Positions 1 through 10,186 are shown, counted from the first letter of the stretch. The stretch: 64,000 nt of DNA from Crossaster papposus (GCA_037893245.1 JBAIAA010000649.1:124001-188000); one strand, 5' to 3'. The notes: a model not told the origin generated them from the sequence alone. Made by a program: numbers and translations.

Positions 1-864
1 AGAGAAAGACATTATTTGTATAGAAAGATGCATATTTTAGACAAATTGTATCCATTTTCAAACTTCTTAACTGACAATCTCATTCCTGAGTGTGTCTAAA
101 CAGTTCCTGTATTGTATGCTCTGGTACCACATAACGACCGAGGGGCGAGACACAAAGGAGAACAAAAAAACCAAAAGCCCCTTGGTCGGCGGTATGAATG
201 GAAAAATTCGGTCTTCGATCGACGGTGCAAGCGCAAAGCAATGGGGATTGGGTATAACATAGGAATAAAGGAAAACACAATATCGGTTCACGACTGAATG
301 TACCTGTTTATGTACACACTGTGTAGTGCATATCTTTCTTGGATTAGCAGCAGTATCTGATTAACAGGGGTCCGTTTATTGACAGGGATTAACAAGATAA
401 AGTCCTGTTTTGTTTTTAGATTGAATAATTTGAGGCCCAAACTCGGAACACCTGTAGAAGCACTTGCATGTAATGGGATGTAATTTCAAAAAAAGATTTC
501 AAAAATCACATTCTCCAAATTCACATCTTCGTCCAAATTCACATCCTGTATAAGGTCGTTAAAATGCAAATTCACATCTAGTGGATGTGAAATTGGATTT
601 TAACGACTTAACCCAGGATGTGAATTCGGAAGAGGATGTGAATTCGGAAGAGGATGTGAATTCGGAAGAGGATGTGAATTCGGAAGAGGATGTGAATTTG
701 AGGCATTTGGATGTGATTTTGGAAATCTTTTCTTAAAAACACATCCTGTTAGCTGGCCGTGTCCGTTTTGAATTTAAAATCCCAACCTGCCCATTCCTAG
801 CCTGCAAGACCCATTGGTAATTGTGCCAATTATCTCTGCATATATAGGCCATCTGGATATTCAG
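1..864. other. Intronic or intergenic DNA upstream of the SLC6 exons
   Basis: No exon is recognisable here. The only structure is a short repeat patch around 510-715 built from inverted and direct copies of a GGATGTGAATT motif. Since the SLC6 exon at 865 starts in mid-gene, this stretch is probably an intron of that gene. Confidence 0.5.
616..703. repeat. 18-bp tandem repeat (GGATGTGAATTCGGAAGA)
   Basis: Four near-perfect 18-bp units start at 616, 634, 652 and 670. The complementary motif AAATTCACATCC occurs several times at 510-590, so the patch can fold on itself. A related patch with the same AAATTCACATCC words occurs at about 47615-47690, which suggests a dispersed element rather than a local slippage product. 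Confidence 0.8.
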
Positions 865-1015
865 CGTGGTGAACTGGAAACCGCTGGAATACAACGATTA
901 CACCTTCCCGCTCTGGGGGGAAGCCATAGGCTGGTTCCTTGCCCTCACCTCCATGATATGCATACCCGTTTACTTTGTGTACAAGTTGGCCACAGCGCAG
1001 GGAACCATACGTGAG
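865..1015 (+). CDS. SLC6 neurotransmitter-type transporter, penultimate exon (TM12)
   Basis: This 151-bp exon follows an acceptor AG at 863-864 and ends at a GTGAGG donor at 1016. It encodes VVNWKPLEYNDYTFPLWGEA then GWFLALTSMICIPVYFVYKL, followed by GTIRE. The pattern, an aromatic/Pro/Trp-Gly stretch, then a hydrophobic segment with S/T-S-M-x-C-I-P, then KGT-like basic residues, is the last transmembrane helix of SLC6 Na+/Cl- dependent transporters. These carry amino acids, GABA, glycine, creatine and similar solutes. Earlier exons would lie left of the window. The substrate cannot be told from this end of the protein. One base (865) completes the previous codon and the exon ends in phase 0, which matches the exon at 1865. 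Confidence 0.85.
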
Positions 1016-1232
1016 GTGAGGTCATGATCATAAGGGGCGCTCATGGCTGGCGCAGAAATTGTTCCAAGTACCAACAACTTTGGCAAAATTGATATCATTA
1101 TGCCATGCCGGTATTATGTGCACATAGCACACTGGTTTGTTTTTAATTTTAAGGAAGAAACAATCATGGATTCTGAGAAAAGCAAGAAAAATGGTGTTCG
1201 TTTTCAACTTGCGTTGGGCAGTGGTTCTTATA

Positions 1233-1390
1233 TGTGACCTAGCACGAGTAAATGAGACACTTTGAGGCAAAAATTAAAATTGAGATTTTGATTTCATCAT
1301 TTAAAGCTTGTTTAGCTTTAAATGATGAAATCAAAATTGAGATTTTTTCATTGTTGCCTCAAAGTGTCTCATTTACTCGTGCTGGGTCAT
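1233..1390. mobile_element. Palindromic MITE, copy 1 (TGTGACC... hairpin)
   Basis: The whole 158 bp is an imperfect palindrome: the left half containing CACGAGTAAATGAGACACTT is repeated in reverse complement at the right, with AAAGCT/AGCTTT at the centre. A second copy is at 31158-31313. Ends are TGTGACC(T/C)AGCACGAG. No coding capacity; a foldback MITE mobilised in trans is the simplest reading. Confidence 0.85.
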
Positions 1391-1402
1391 ACATGATCTT
1401 GA

Positions 1403-1622
1403 GATGACGTATATAAACGCAAAATTCCCCCAAATTAAAAACGGATGACGCATAAACACGCCAAGTTCAAGTTCGGAAATGTATGTCAGCAGCGCGCAAG
1501 GCCGGAAATGCGTGGGTGTGCTTCCCGGCACTATCAGCCTGAACACGCTTCGGATCGAGTTTCGTTAAAAATAATCCCGCCCGTCGGCTCGGCGATGTTA
1601 AAATAATCCCGGCGCGAACTGG
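1403..1622. mobile_element. TTAA-type MITE family A, 5'-truncated copy
   Basis: Matches the intact copies at 2411-2644, 50433-50665 and 57677-57909 from the ATGACGTATATAAA motif to the right terminal GGCGCGAACTGG, which is followed by TTAA (1623-1626). The left terminal repeat is missing, and the copy begins 12 bp after the palindromic MITE, so its left end was lost or replaced there. Confidence 0.85.
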
Positions 1623-1639
1623 TTAAATAAAATTCAATT

Positions 1640-1783
1640 TTTCGGGACACTAGTGCAATAATTTTGCTGGATGCCTACAATCATTATTAACTTTAAAATA
1701 GTTATAAGTAAGATATTTTTTAATAATTTGGTAGTCAAATTGTTCAGTATCTGCAAATGGTGTAAACGACCTTTCAATGTGCA
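1640..1783. repeat. MITE family B fragment
   Basis: The AATAATTTTGCTGGATGCCT ... TATCTGCAAATGGTGTA end of the family B element (intact copy 58677-59038) is present; the rest is missing. Confidence 0.6.
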
Positions 1784-1864
1784 GTTGAAATCAATGTGCA
1801 AAATGCTTATTTTGTTCTCTTTGTGAATTTATGATACAAGATTATTACTTTGTCTGAATTTCAG

Positions 1865-1996
1865 CGTTGGCGCCATGCCACAACACCCATCTTCACAAGT
1901 CAACAACTTCCACCAGAGAGTGCTAACAACATATTCCTCACCGAGACAAAATACAGCAGGATTGGTGCCAAGTGCCCCGAAAAGCAAACATTTTAA
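1865..1996 (+). CDS. SLC6 transporter, terminal exon (cytosolic C-tail)
   Basis: After an acceptor AG at 1863-1864 the frame reads RWRHATTPIF and continues for 43 codons to TAA at 1994-1996. Joined in phase 0 to the exon ending at 1015 it gives GTIRE-RWRHATTP, the usual SLC6 transition from TM12 into the C-terminal tail (compare the GT..ER....TTP pattern of glycine and GABA transporter relatives). The tail is short and hydrophilic, with no visible PDZ-type C-terminus. The 849-bp intron between the two exons holds a palindromic MITE and a TTAA-type MITE remnant. Confidence 0.8.
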   Translation, partial: RWRHATTPIFTSQQLPPESANNIFLTETKYSRIGAKCPEKQTF

Positions 1997-2410
1997 CAAT
2001 TCTTCAAGTTCGATTTTTCTTATTGTTAAAAATGAAAATGGGATGTGTGTTTTTTTATACATCTTATCGGGTATGTGGGAAATCGGGTATGTTGAAGTTG
2101 GGACTGTTTGCCAGGTGGTATAATTTCCATTGATTGAACGGCCAGCAATCGTTTGAAATTGATACAACATTTGTTGGGAAAAACCTTACTATTTTCAAAC
2201 ATTTCCCTCAGTTTATTACACTGAGTCAGTCCCCTTTTTTGTATTTGCAATAGGGTTACACATTCGTGAATAAGGGCCTGCCAACCACTCTGGTTTTCGA
2301 ACCTGAACATTTCATCTGCCGTCTATACATTGATCTGTTTCGTCTGAGGGAAGTCATCAAGGAACCAGACTATACAGAAACAGTGTGCAGTCAGTGACTA
2401 TACTCTTTAA

Positions 2411-2644
2411 CCAGTTCGCGCCGGATGACGTATATAAATGCAATGTTTTCCCCAAATTCGAAACGGATGACGCATAAACACGCCAAGTTCAAGTTCGGAA
2501 ATCTCTGTCAGCAGCGAGCAAGGCCGGAAATGCGGGGGTGTGCTTCCCGGCACTATCGGCCTGAACACGCTTCGGATCGAGTTTCGTTAAAAATATTCCC
2601 GCCCCTCGGCTCGGTGATGTTAAAATAATCCTGGCGCCAACTGG
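2411..2644. mobile_element. TTAA-type MITE family A, intact copy
   Basis: A 234-bp element with inverted ends CCAGTTCGCGCCGG / CCTGGCGCCAACTGG, flanked on both sides by TTAA (2407-2410 and 2645-2648). Exact TTAA target duplication is the hallmark of piggyBac-superfamily insertions (Kolobok also uses TTAA). No open frame; it needs a transposase in trans. Confidence 0.9.
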
Positions 2645-2864
2645 TTAAAAGGTGCGATTTAAAAGTGTTGAACTTGAAAAACGGTCAGCGTCTCGATTTT
2701 TGCTATAAATATAAACCCCCTTAACCCATCCATTTTCGAAAATTACAGCAAGAGCAAATGGTAAATATACAGTACGTACTGCGGCGTCTGTTCCCCCTTT
2801 GTTTCTGTGTTCACTATGTCTCTGTTTTCACTGTCTCTTTGCTTATTTACATGCATTACAGACG

Positions 2865-2870
2865 AATAAA
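2865..2870 (+). terminator. Candidate poly(A) signal AATAAA for the SLC6 gene
   Basis: AATAAA lies about 870 nt after the SLC6 stop, beyond a TTAA MITE that would then sit in the 3' UTR. It is the first good hexamer noticed on this strand. Inference only. Confidence 0.3.
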
Positions 2871-3301
2871 GCTGGATGCATTTTTACATTTTCTTCGTAA
2901 TTGCCTGGAGAGGCTGATATTTATATAGTATTTGCATCGCCACCCTCGACCAGTGCTCAAGATTCTACGTTGTATTAGGTATGGGGGTAGGAGATTTCTC
3001 TCTCTGAGCTCCCGATACTTGCGAGAAACTCGACCTAATTACCCTATGAGTACCGGCCACACGCGCCACCTGGGCTCAAATTTGCATAGACGCTGGCAAC
3101 CAATGAGCTGAAATGTCCCAATGATAATAGTCGTTACGTGACCAGCGTTCTTTGATGGCACAAGCCCTTTTGATTAGAACTGAAATGTGAACAGTGCCCT
3201 CACTTTTTGTGTGGTTTATTATTGTTTTCAAACTGGCTTAAAAAGCCAGGACGCGCGCGTGCGAAAAGCACTTTGCATGCCCACGCAACTTAGCTGCCAT
3301 C

Positions 3302-3464
3302 ATGGCCGAAAACGCTTCCGAGCTTTGAGGAAATCTTCGGAGATAGCGGTTCAGATATGTCCGATGATGAATCTTCTGTAGCAACATCTGACGAAAGTGA
3401 TGAAGAAGCAACTCCTTCATCTTCTTCGGCAAAGCCAAACTACAGGTACAGGGAGGTTTACTGA
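3302..3464 (+). pseudogene. Remnant of an acidic piggyBac-type N-terminus
   Basis: ATG at 3302 opens MAENASEL, then TGA at 3326. Shifting frame at about 3323 gives an Asp/Glu/Ser-rich stretch (F-E-E-I-F-G-D-S-G, MSDDESSVATSDESDEE, then a Ser run) ending at TGA 3462. Acidic Ser-rich N-termini are typical of piggyBac transposases, and the DDE domain lies 1 kb downstream on the same strand. So this is probably the decayed first coding part, with a frameshift near 3323. The link to the downstream domain is inference. Confidence 0.5.
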
Positions 3465-3639
3465 AAAGAGTTCAACCATGGAGGAATCTTAACTTGGCTT
3501 TTCTCGAAATGTTTCGCATCCGACATTCATAGGCTACTGTACTGTAATGTAACCTTTGCATTTGAATGTCCTTTTGCAGGGAAAATCATCAAAAGCACTG
3601 AACGTTTCAGTTTGCATTGCATAATCCGATGGAATCAAT

Positions 3640-3765
3640 TTTTTTTTTTTTTTTAACATGTTTTTTTGTTTAGATATTCTTAACTTTCTATTGATTGTAA
3701 ATTTGTATGTATTTCTTTTTTTGTGCCCTGCGAAATAATAAATAAAATGAAATGAAAAAAAAAAT
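3640..3765 (+). repeat. A/T-rich retroposon-like 3' tail
   Basis: A poly-T run is followed by a TGCCCTGCGAAATAATAAAT segment, AAATGAAATG and an A-run. This looks like the 3' end of a LINE or SINE inserted between the two piggyBac segments. No coding part is visible. Confidence 0.4.
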
Positions 3766-4374
3766 ATTAACCGGAATTATGCAAAGTCAAGTGTGATGAT
3801 TTTGCTTCCAAATCTAATTTCAGATGGGACTGTAAATGTAATGGTGACAACAAATTTAATTCCACTGAATGGGCCCTTCTTCAACTACTAAAAAGACAGG
3901 CAGCAATAATAATAATCTTTAAAAAGGAGATTTTATTTTGGGAGATTTTATTTTGTTAAAAAAGGGACTTATTTAAGTGGGAACACTAGATACGAGCGTC
4001 CAAAAACAGCATTGTAAGGACAGTTTGTAATTAAAGGTAATACAACATTTGCGACCCCCCCAAAAACAAAAAAAATAAAATAAAAATACTTCATTTAATG
4101 AATGACCATATTTGACATTCACGAATGGTCTCGAGCATCCTGTGAAATCAGGGCACCTGGTGTGCTGTTCTGTTGTAACACAATTGACATTGTTTAGCAA
4201 TTTCCAAAGATGGGCAGCCAACGTACGACGTCCAAAAAAATACTAAACCCTGGTTAAATCCGTTAAACCCCAACCCCCCCCCCCCAAAAAAAAAAAAAAA
4301 AAAAAAAAAAGCTAATGTACACTACCCTTAAAACCATTAACCTTTCTGAATGTTCCTATTTCAGGTGTGGATGA

Positions 4375-5649
4375 AATAAAGCAAGCGCCTCTAACAGCAA
4401 GCGTCCACCGATGAAATTCAGTGAAGAGACTGGCTGTACGGAAGATTTCAGTCACCTGTCGCCCATGCGAATCTTTCAGCTCTTCTTCTGCAAAGCAGTG
4501 TGGCAGTTGATGGTGGATGAGACCAATCGCTACGCAGACCAAACAATGGGTGCAGATGTGGCCAATCATCAGCCTGCATGGAATCCAACTAATGTTCCTG
4601 AAATTATGGCAATCGTGGCCTTGCTTCTGTGCATGGGTATCAACAAAAGGCCTCGCTACAACATGCACTGGTCCAGGTCCGAAGTTCTGCGAAGTTCCCT
4701 GTATTCGGCGATCATGTCTCGCAATCGATTCACTGCGATCCTTCGATTTGTCCACCTTGCCAACAACACCGCGACAGCTGGAGATGCTCCCCCTGACAAA
4801 CTGTCCAAGGTCCGCCCATTGCTTGACATTGTACTGCCATCCTTTCCTCGCATTTACAAGCCAGGCCGAAATCTCTCACCCGATGAGACAATGATCAAGT
4901 TCAAAGGTCGACTTGGTTTCAAACAGTACATGCCACGAAAATCCGCCAAATAGGGGTTTAAATGTTTTTCATTAAACGAGTCAGAAACTGGTTATACCTG
5001 TTCTTGGAAGGTGGTCACCGGCTCCCAGCCCACATCAAAGGAATCCAGTCGACCCTCCATTGGTTATGCTTCAACACACCACTCGCCTAATATCACATCT
5101 GCTGGGCATGTAGTCCTCGACCTAATTACAGGACTCGAAAATAAGGGACATTTCATATTCATGGACAATTGGTACACCAGCCCAGCTCTCATCTGCAAGT
5201 TATCACAGTTAAACTTTGGAGCCTGTGGAACTGCACGTTACACACTGGGGATTCCGGATTGTGCCAACCCCAAAAAGCTACACATGATAAGAGGTGCTGA
5301 CCCCCAGTTTTACACCAAAGCCGGCCAACTGTGCGTCGTTTGGCAGGATGCCAAGCGTGTAACTCTTCTCACAAATGTTGGAAACTGCAATATCGACACG
5401 AAAGACATTCGGAGCAAAAACAGTTTGAGTGGACTTCGTACGATCAAAAAACCTGTCGTTAATGATTATAATAAATACATGGGAGGAAGTGATCTCGCAG
5501 CACAAATGTGTCAGTACTACTCGCACCCTCACAAATTGATGAAATGGTGGAAAAGATTTTTTGTGGCCATTCTTGACATCTGCTTGGTGAATGCTACCAT
5601 TATATACAACAGCATCCCTACAACAGCTACAAAATGGATGCGTGCATAG
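4375..5649 (+). pseudogene. piggyBac-type DDE transposase, interrupted by an in-frame stop
   Basis: The reading frame runs from about 4375 through 4951-4953 (TAG) and resumes in the same frame to the TAA at 5647-5649. Features of the DDE_Tnp_1_7 fold are clear: FFCKAVWQLMVDETN, then the first catalytic Asp in LSPDETMIKFKGR (codon 4882), the second in FMDNWYTSPAL (codon 5164), and the third in NKYMGGSDLAAQ (codon 5491). All three Asp residues are kept. The premature TAG lies in the K-x-G-F/I-K strand after the first Asp, where relatives have a Trp or similar codon, so one base change could have made it. The protein stops at KWMRA with no Cys-rich C-terminal zinc finger, so the 3' end is truncated too. 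No TTAA-flanked ends were found around it. Defunct element. Confidence 0.93.
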
Positions 5650-5661
5650 AACTATTCCACA

Positions 5662-5886
5662 CTATTGCTTCATACCCGGGAACGCCTTCTCTGCTTCAAA
5701 ATTTGAGTCCCGGATCATTTGAATTGTGCCCTGCATCCTTGAAACCTTCTCGACCTCAGTGTAGTGCTTGAAGGTCTTCTGCGTCGCCCATTTACAATGA
5801 TCCATGACCTGCTGCTCGGTTGCGCCCAGGATCCGAAGAGTATAGCTGCCAGCCAAGCCCTGATGCCGTGTGCTCGGAGACTTAAG
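5662..5886 (-). pseudogene. Tyrosine recombinase C-terminal part (3' half of a split pseudogene)
   Basis: Read on the minus strand, LKSPSTRHQGLAG is followed by SYTLRILGATEQQVMDHCKW and TFKHYTEVEKV, ending at a stop at 5662. This matches the end of tyrosine (phage-integrase-like) recombinases: the box II Arg (S-x-x-T-R-H-x-G), a G-x-x-x-x-x-V-M-x-x-x-x-W box III, and the catalytic Tyr in T-F-x-H-Y. In animals such genes belong to DIRS/Ngaro or Crypton transposons. The N-terminal side is cut at about 5886 by the inverted-repeat element, and its continuation is at 7770-8044. It ends 12 bp from the end of the convergent piggyBac frame. Confidence 0.65.
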
Positions 5887-7777
5887 CGGTGGTCACATCT
5901 TACGGGCATGAACGTAGTAGAGTTCGTGCGTTTTAGACCGTAAATTACCGTTGTACGCAAGACTAGCCAATCAGCACATGCGAGTGTTCGTGAGGTCAGC
6001 GGTGCTTGCGTTCCATCCAATGAACTATCGGGACTGTACCGTAGCTTATTGTTATTCATAATAAGGTCTGGCACACGATCTGCATGATTATTATAATCAT
6101 TAGTAGACACACCCTCCCCCCGCTGGTCGCGTGACCGACACGCCAGATATGTACATGGACAATGGCGTTTGCAAGGACTGATCCCTGCTTCTATTGTTAC
6201 AAGGCTAGGTACAATGGGATACGTACGTGGCGGGAATTTCAATGGTATTTTCAACATGCAGGTTGTCAGGATCAAACCATTTCAATTGCAGGGAACACGA
6301 ACGACTGCTCGTTGCTCACGCAGTGTCAGTGTGGTGGACATTGTACCGTAAAATGGGAAACCTTGGTCAATATTTTCAGACAATTTACAATATATTTTTG
6401 CATATTAAACAATAATGTTATATTTTCCGTGTTATGTTTTACAATAGAGTTGGGTTTGAGCCAACAAACATTTTTTGACCGTAAATAAAATCCGTTTGCA
6501 CAAAAAAAAAAAAAAAAATCGATTTGATTCCTCAAACACCCCAGAATTTTCTGAAAAGCTAAAATTGACGATTGCCCTCGTTACACACAATGAGTTAAAT
6601 AAGTTTCCGGAAGCGTATTGTACGTTTTATACTCATTAAAGGAAATTCAGGGTTAGGGTAACTTTGGTCAGATCGTTTGGGGAAAAACATTTCTAAAATA
6701 TCACATAAAATCCAGTTTGATGTTATTTTTCCACTCTTTTTTTGATCATTTACATAAATAATAAAAACCATGTCCAAAAATACAAGTAAAATCATCAACA
6801 AAAGGTTGTTTTTTGCATGTAGTGGCCAAAGTTACCCAGCATGACAAAGTTGCCCATTTTACGTTATGCTTGGGGGTGGGTCACGGTGCACGTTTATGGG
6901 TTCTGATGTGAGAGTTAATATACCCATTTTCTATCTCTGGGGTGGAAATGGAATACACCAGTTTAAGGCATCCGCGTTTTGGTACGTCTGACGGTAATAA
7001 AAAAAGTTTTTTTGCGTGGACGGCACTAATATTCATAAACACCCCCTCTGGAAGCTGGTTTATGTACTTTGTGTAAGTGATTACCAGGCCTGTGTGTTCC
7101 CTGCATTACAACCCGCATGTTGAAAATACCCCATTGAAATTCCCGCCATGTATGGTACATACGTATCCCATTGAACCTTTTAACAATAGAAGCGGGCCGG
7201 GCGTCATTGTAAGCGCCATTGTACACAAGTCAGTCGCCAGCAAGAGGAGGGCGTGTATATACTAATAATTATAATAATCATGTATATCGTATGCCAGGCC
7301 TTATTACGAATAACAACAAGCTAAGGTACAGTGCCGACAGTTCATTGGATGGAACGCAAGCACCGCTGACCTCATGAACACTCGCAAGTGCTGATTGGCT
7401 AGGCTTGCGTACGACGGTTATTGACGGTCTAAAACGCAAGAACCCTACTTGAACGTATATGGTGTGACCGTAGTAGACCCTAGTAGTCGTATAGTTAAAC
7501 GTAGTTAAACGTAGTGGACCGTAGTTCTGAACGTACTTAGACCTTGAGGAAAGCCATCATTTAGCCGTAGTTAGCCTAAAAGTTTTCAACATGTTGAAAA
7601 TATTTCTACGGTCACCTTGGATGCCTGTACCGTACTGCCTAGTATATACGTAGTTAACCCTACTTGACCCTACTTGACCGTAATGTGGACCGTAGTAACC
7701 ACGGCACTACGATTGAAGTACGGTCAACTACGTTCAACTACGTTCATGACCGTAAGACGTGGCCACCGCTTTGGAAG
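5883..7777. mobile_element. 1.9-kb long-inverted-repeat element inserted in the recombinase pseudogene
   Basis: The left arm (about 5887-6302) is the reverse complement of the right arm (about 7090-7480 plus terminal 7737-7775). Shared stretches include ATTTCAATGG...ATTTTCAACATGC, GAGGTCAGCGGTGCTTGCGT and the outer ends AAGCGGTGGTCAC / GTGGCCACCGCTT. The loop (6310-7080) has no convincing ORF. The right arm has about 250 bp of GTAGT/ACGGTC-rich sequence that the left arm lacks. Flanking recombinase sequence reads on across both ends. No clear target duplication was seen. Foldback-type or non-autonomous DNA transposon. Confidence 0.8.
7480..7737. repeat. GTAGT/GACCGTAGT-rich subterminal repeat array
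   Basis: Short irregular repeats of GTAGTTAAACGTAG, CTACTTGACCGTA and GACCGTAGT fill the region between the right arm and the outer terminus of the 1.9-kb element. Subterminal motif clusters of this kind can be transposase-binding sites; here that is inference. Confidence 0.6.
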
Positions 7778-8044
7778 CTGCGAAGTAGTTCTTTGAGCGG
7801 CTGTTTGGATTGCCTCCGATGAAGCTAGTTAGGGCTTGTTGACCAAAGACTTCTGGTCCGAAGAGGTGGGCCTGAAAAGATACCCGTCTGAAAGATCGAC
7901 ACCTGATGTCATTGCTAAATCCACTATTTTTTCGACTGCCCTCGCATGGTCCATCTCCCCTTCATCTAACTTTGGAATTATTATGAGCGTTGGCTGAAAC
8001 TGGCTTTTGCAGAGATTCACAACATACTCTAGCTTCATTTGCAT
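7770..8044 (-). pseudogene. Tyrosine recombinase central part (5' half of the split pseudogene)
   Basis: On the minus strand the frame gives MKLEYVVNLCKSQFQPTLII, then DHARAVEKIVDLAMTSGVDL and SDGYLFRPTSSDQKSLVNKP, then a stop at 7829. Past that stop, SSEAIQT and, one frame over, LKELLRSFQS continue to about 7770, where the inverted-repeat element begins. The R-A-V-x-x-I... / G-Y-L-F-R-P pattern is the region before the HxxR box in tyrosine recombinases. Joined to LKSPSTRHQGLAG at 5886 the spacing is right for this family. Carries a stop and a frameshift in addition to the insertion. Confidence 0.6.
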
Positions 8045-8304
8045 CTAGCAGACTACATACAAGGTCGTTGAGGCGTTCATGTAGGCCATCTCTTGTGCAT
8101 TGACAGTCTGAAAACAATATAAAAGGGAATTCTATAAACTATTGTGCACCTTTTCCAACCATGCTGCTACACTGTCCAATAAATCGATCATCTATCCATA
8201 TTTCCGTGTGAAATGTTGAGAAACAAAACCCGATAGTGGTGTAAACAAATGCGCTATTCTTAAACCCGAATGGAAGCGTGGCATCTACAAAATAAAAACC
8301 TGCC

Positions 8305-8518
8305 CACTCGAAGCCGAAAGCTCGAACTGAACTTGTATATATCCCTGCGCATCGTCCGTCCCGGAAAAAAGGCCATCCCTATCGATTGATCTAACAATAT
8401 CTCCCAGGGGAACCAGATTGAACGGAGTATCTGTACACCATAGGCCGGGTTTGGGCCCTAATTCATTGTTAGCACTAGTCTTGCCCACGACCCTTGTGTT
8501 ATTTTGGCGCGGGCGCAC
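8305..8518 (-). CDS. Unrecognised minus-strand ORF or exon
   Basis: The minus-strand frame from 8518 to 8285 encodes GPKPGLWCTDTPFNLVPLGD and GTDDAQGYIQVQFELSASSG, with a possible splice donor (GGGCAG|GTTTTT) just after SASSGQ at about 8305. The composition looks protein-like, but no family was recognised. It lies just upstream of the recombinase pseudogene on the same strand and could be an exon of that element or of a host gene. Confidence 0.3.
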
Positions 8519-8589
8519 ATACGTTAACGTTGTGTGTCTTTTTCAAATCCCGGCTTCGTGTGCGTTCTGGTTTCACGCATGCGTAGTTT

Positions 8590-9140
8590 ACAAAATGCAA
8601 CTGGTCGCGAATATTTGTTCAACCAGTATTCACAACCAGTCACGAATACATTCACGACTAGTTGCGAATAATTTCATAACTGGTTGTGAAAAAATTTGCG
8701 ACTGGTCGTGAATTTGTTCTCGACTAGTCGTCAATATTTTCTTGACTAGTCGCGAAAAAATTCACGACTAGTTGTGAGTAATTCTCGACTAGTTGTGAAA
8801 ATATTAACGACTAGTCGCAAAAAACTAGTCGTTAATAATTCGCGACTAGTCGTGAATAATTCGCGACTAGTCGTGAATAATTCGCGACTAGTAGAACATT
8901 TTCACGACTAGTTGCAAACAAATAGTCGTGAAAAAATTCACGACCAGTCGCAAGTTTTTGCACGACTAGTCGCAAGTTTTTGCACGACTAGTCGCAAATT
9001 TTTGCACGACTAGTCGTGAAATTATTCATGACTGGTTGTAAATATTTGTGCCCCTAGTCGCAAATTTATTTATGACTAGTCGCGAATATCTTTGCGACTG
9101 GTCGTGAATAATTTGCGAGTAGTCGTGAATATTTTCGCGA
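8590..9140. repeat. Satellite array of about 21 bp based on CGACTAGTCG
   Basis: Around 25 degenerate units of the type CGCGACTAGTCGTGAATAATT run through the segment; every unit contains the palindrome CGACTAGTCG or a variant (ACTAGTTG, ACTGGTCG). Spacer letters between palindromes drift between GAATAATT, CAAGTTTTTG and GAAAAAATT. No ORF. Confidence 0.9.
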
Positions 9141-9258
9141 CTTTTTATGTCCCTCCAGGGCCACCATATAAATTATCATTCATTTAGGAGGTTTTTAACA
9201 TAGCAAGGTGGTTTCACTAATCACAAATTTAAACACCATAGAGAAATACCTCTGCACC

Positions 9259-9576
9259 ACTGACCTCTACACATGGACAGATCATCATTGTTTCACACAA
9301 GTCGGCGCGAACTGGAAGTGCAACATGGCGGACCCACGACGTCACTTTGTAAGCCAATAAAATGTCCAGGTGTAGAGTTTAGTGTGTACGGTACGTATGA
9401 CGTAATGTTTATAAATAAAAATGTACAGAGTACATCCACTGACTTCTACACCTGGACATTTCATTGGCTCACAGAAGTGAAGTCTTAGGTCCGCCATGTT
9501 GCACTTCCAGTTCGCGCCGACTTCAAGCAGATAATGGACAATGGTCCATCCAGGTGTAGAGGTCTGTTCTCTGCAC
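9259..9576. mobile_element. Inverted-repeat MITE with GGCGCGAACTGGAAGTGCAA arms
   Basis: The arms at about 9259-9376 and 9437-9576 are reverse complements: both hold CTCTACAC(C/A)TGGAC outer ends, the AGTCGGCGCGAACTGGAAGT core and the CATGGCGG(A)CC block. A 60-bp A/T-rich loop separates them. About 320 bp, non-coding. Confidence 0.8.
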
Positions 9577-10186
9577 CCGCAGTCACAAATAAACGCCGGG
9601 GCAGCCATGATTTGCTGTGTCAATGTACATGTACGTGTACATTAATTCGCATTTTTGTATCGCTGTCATGGCTTTGTTCTCGTGTACAAAATGGTTAGAA
9701 AGTCGAGCACGTTTTTCAAAATGCTCCCATTTTAACCATAATTTTTTTCCTGGGTTGAAATTTCGACCCAATATACCCTATATTATACCCTAACCCAAAC
9801 ACTAACCCTAACCCACATCCTAATCCTAGTTTTTGAGTAATTTAAGTAAAATCAAAAAATCTAATTCGTGAAATTCCCAGTGGAGACCCATTCATCTATA
9901 GAAATGTACCCTCCGGAGACGTTTTGTCTCCATTGTACACATTGTGTTCATGTCTCCAGAGGGTACCGTATTTCGCACCATACGGGTCAATATATCGCGG
10001 CGTGTCTAGAAATGTTTTGCGTAAACACAAACCCTCACACGTATTTGCTTAACCGTTTGTCATTATCATGTGATATGATTACTGCATAGTCTGACCGCGC
10101 CCCCAATGTGCCAACTCATCCAAGACCTTCGAGTGAATTCAGTACGCTCGCGTGTGATAGCGGTTCGTCTGGAGATAGCGCCCTCT

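Noticed and set aside
8590..9140. CRISPR-like array
   Set aside because: Units are contiguous and degenerate, there are no unique spacers of constant length, and the genome is eukaryotic.
9780..9830. Telomere-like CCCTAACCC words
   Set aside because: Only two or three imperfect units in a mixed context; far too few for an interstitial telomere.
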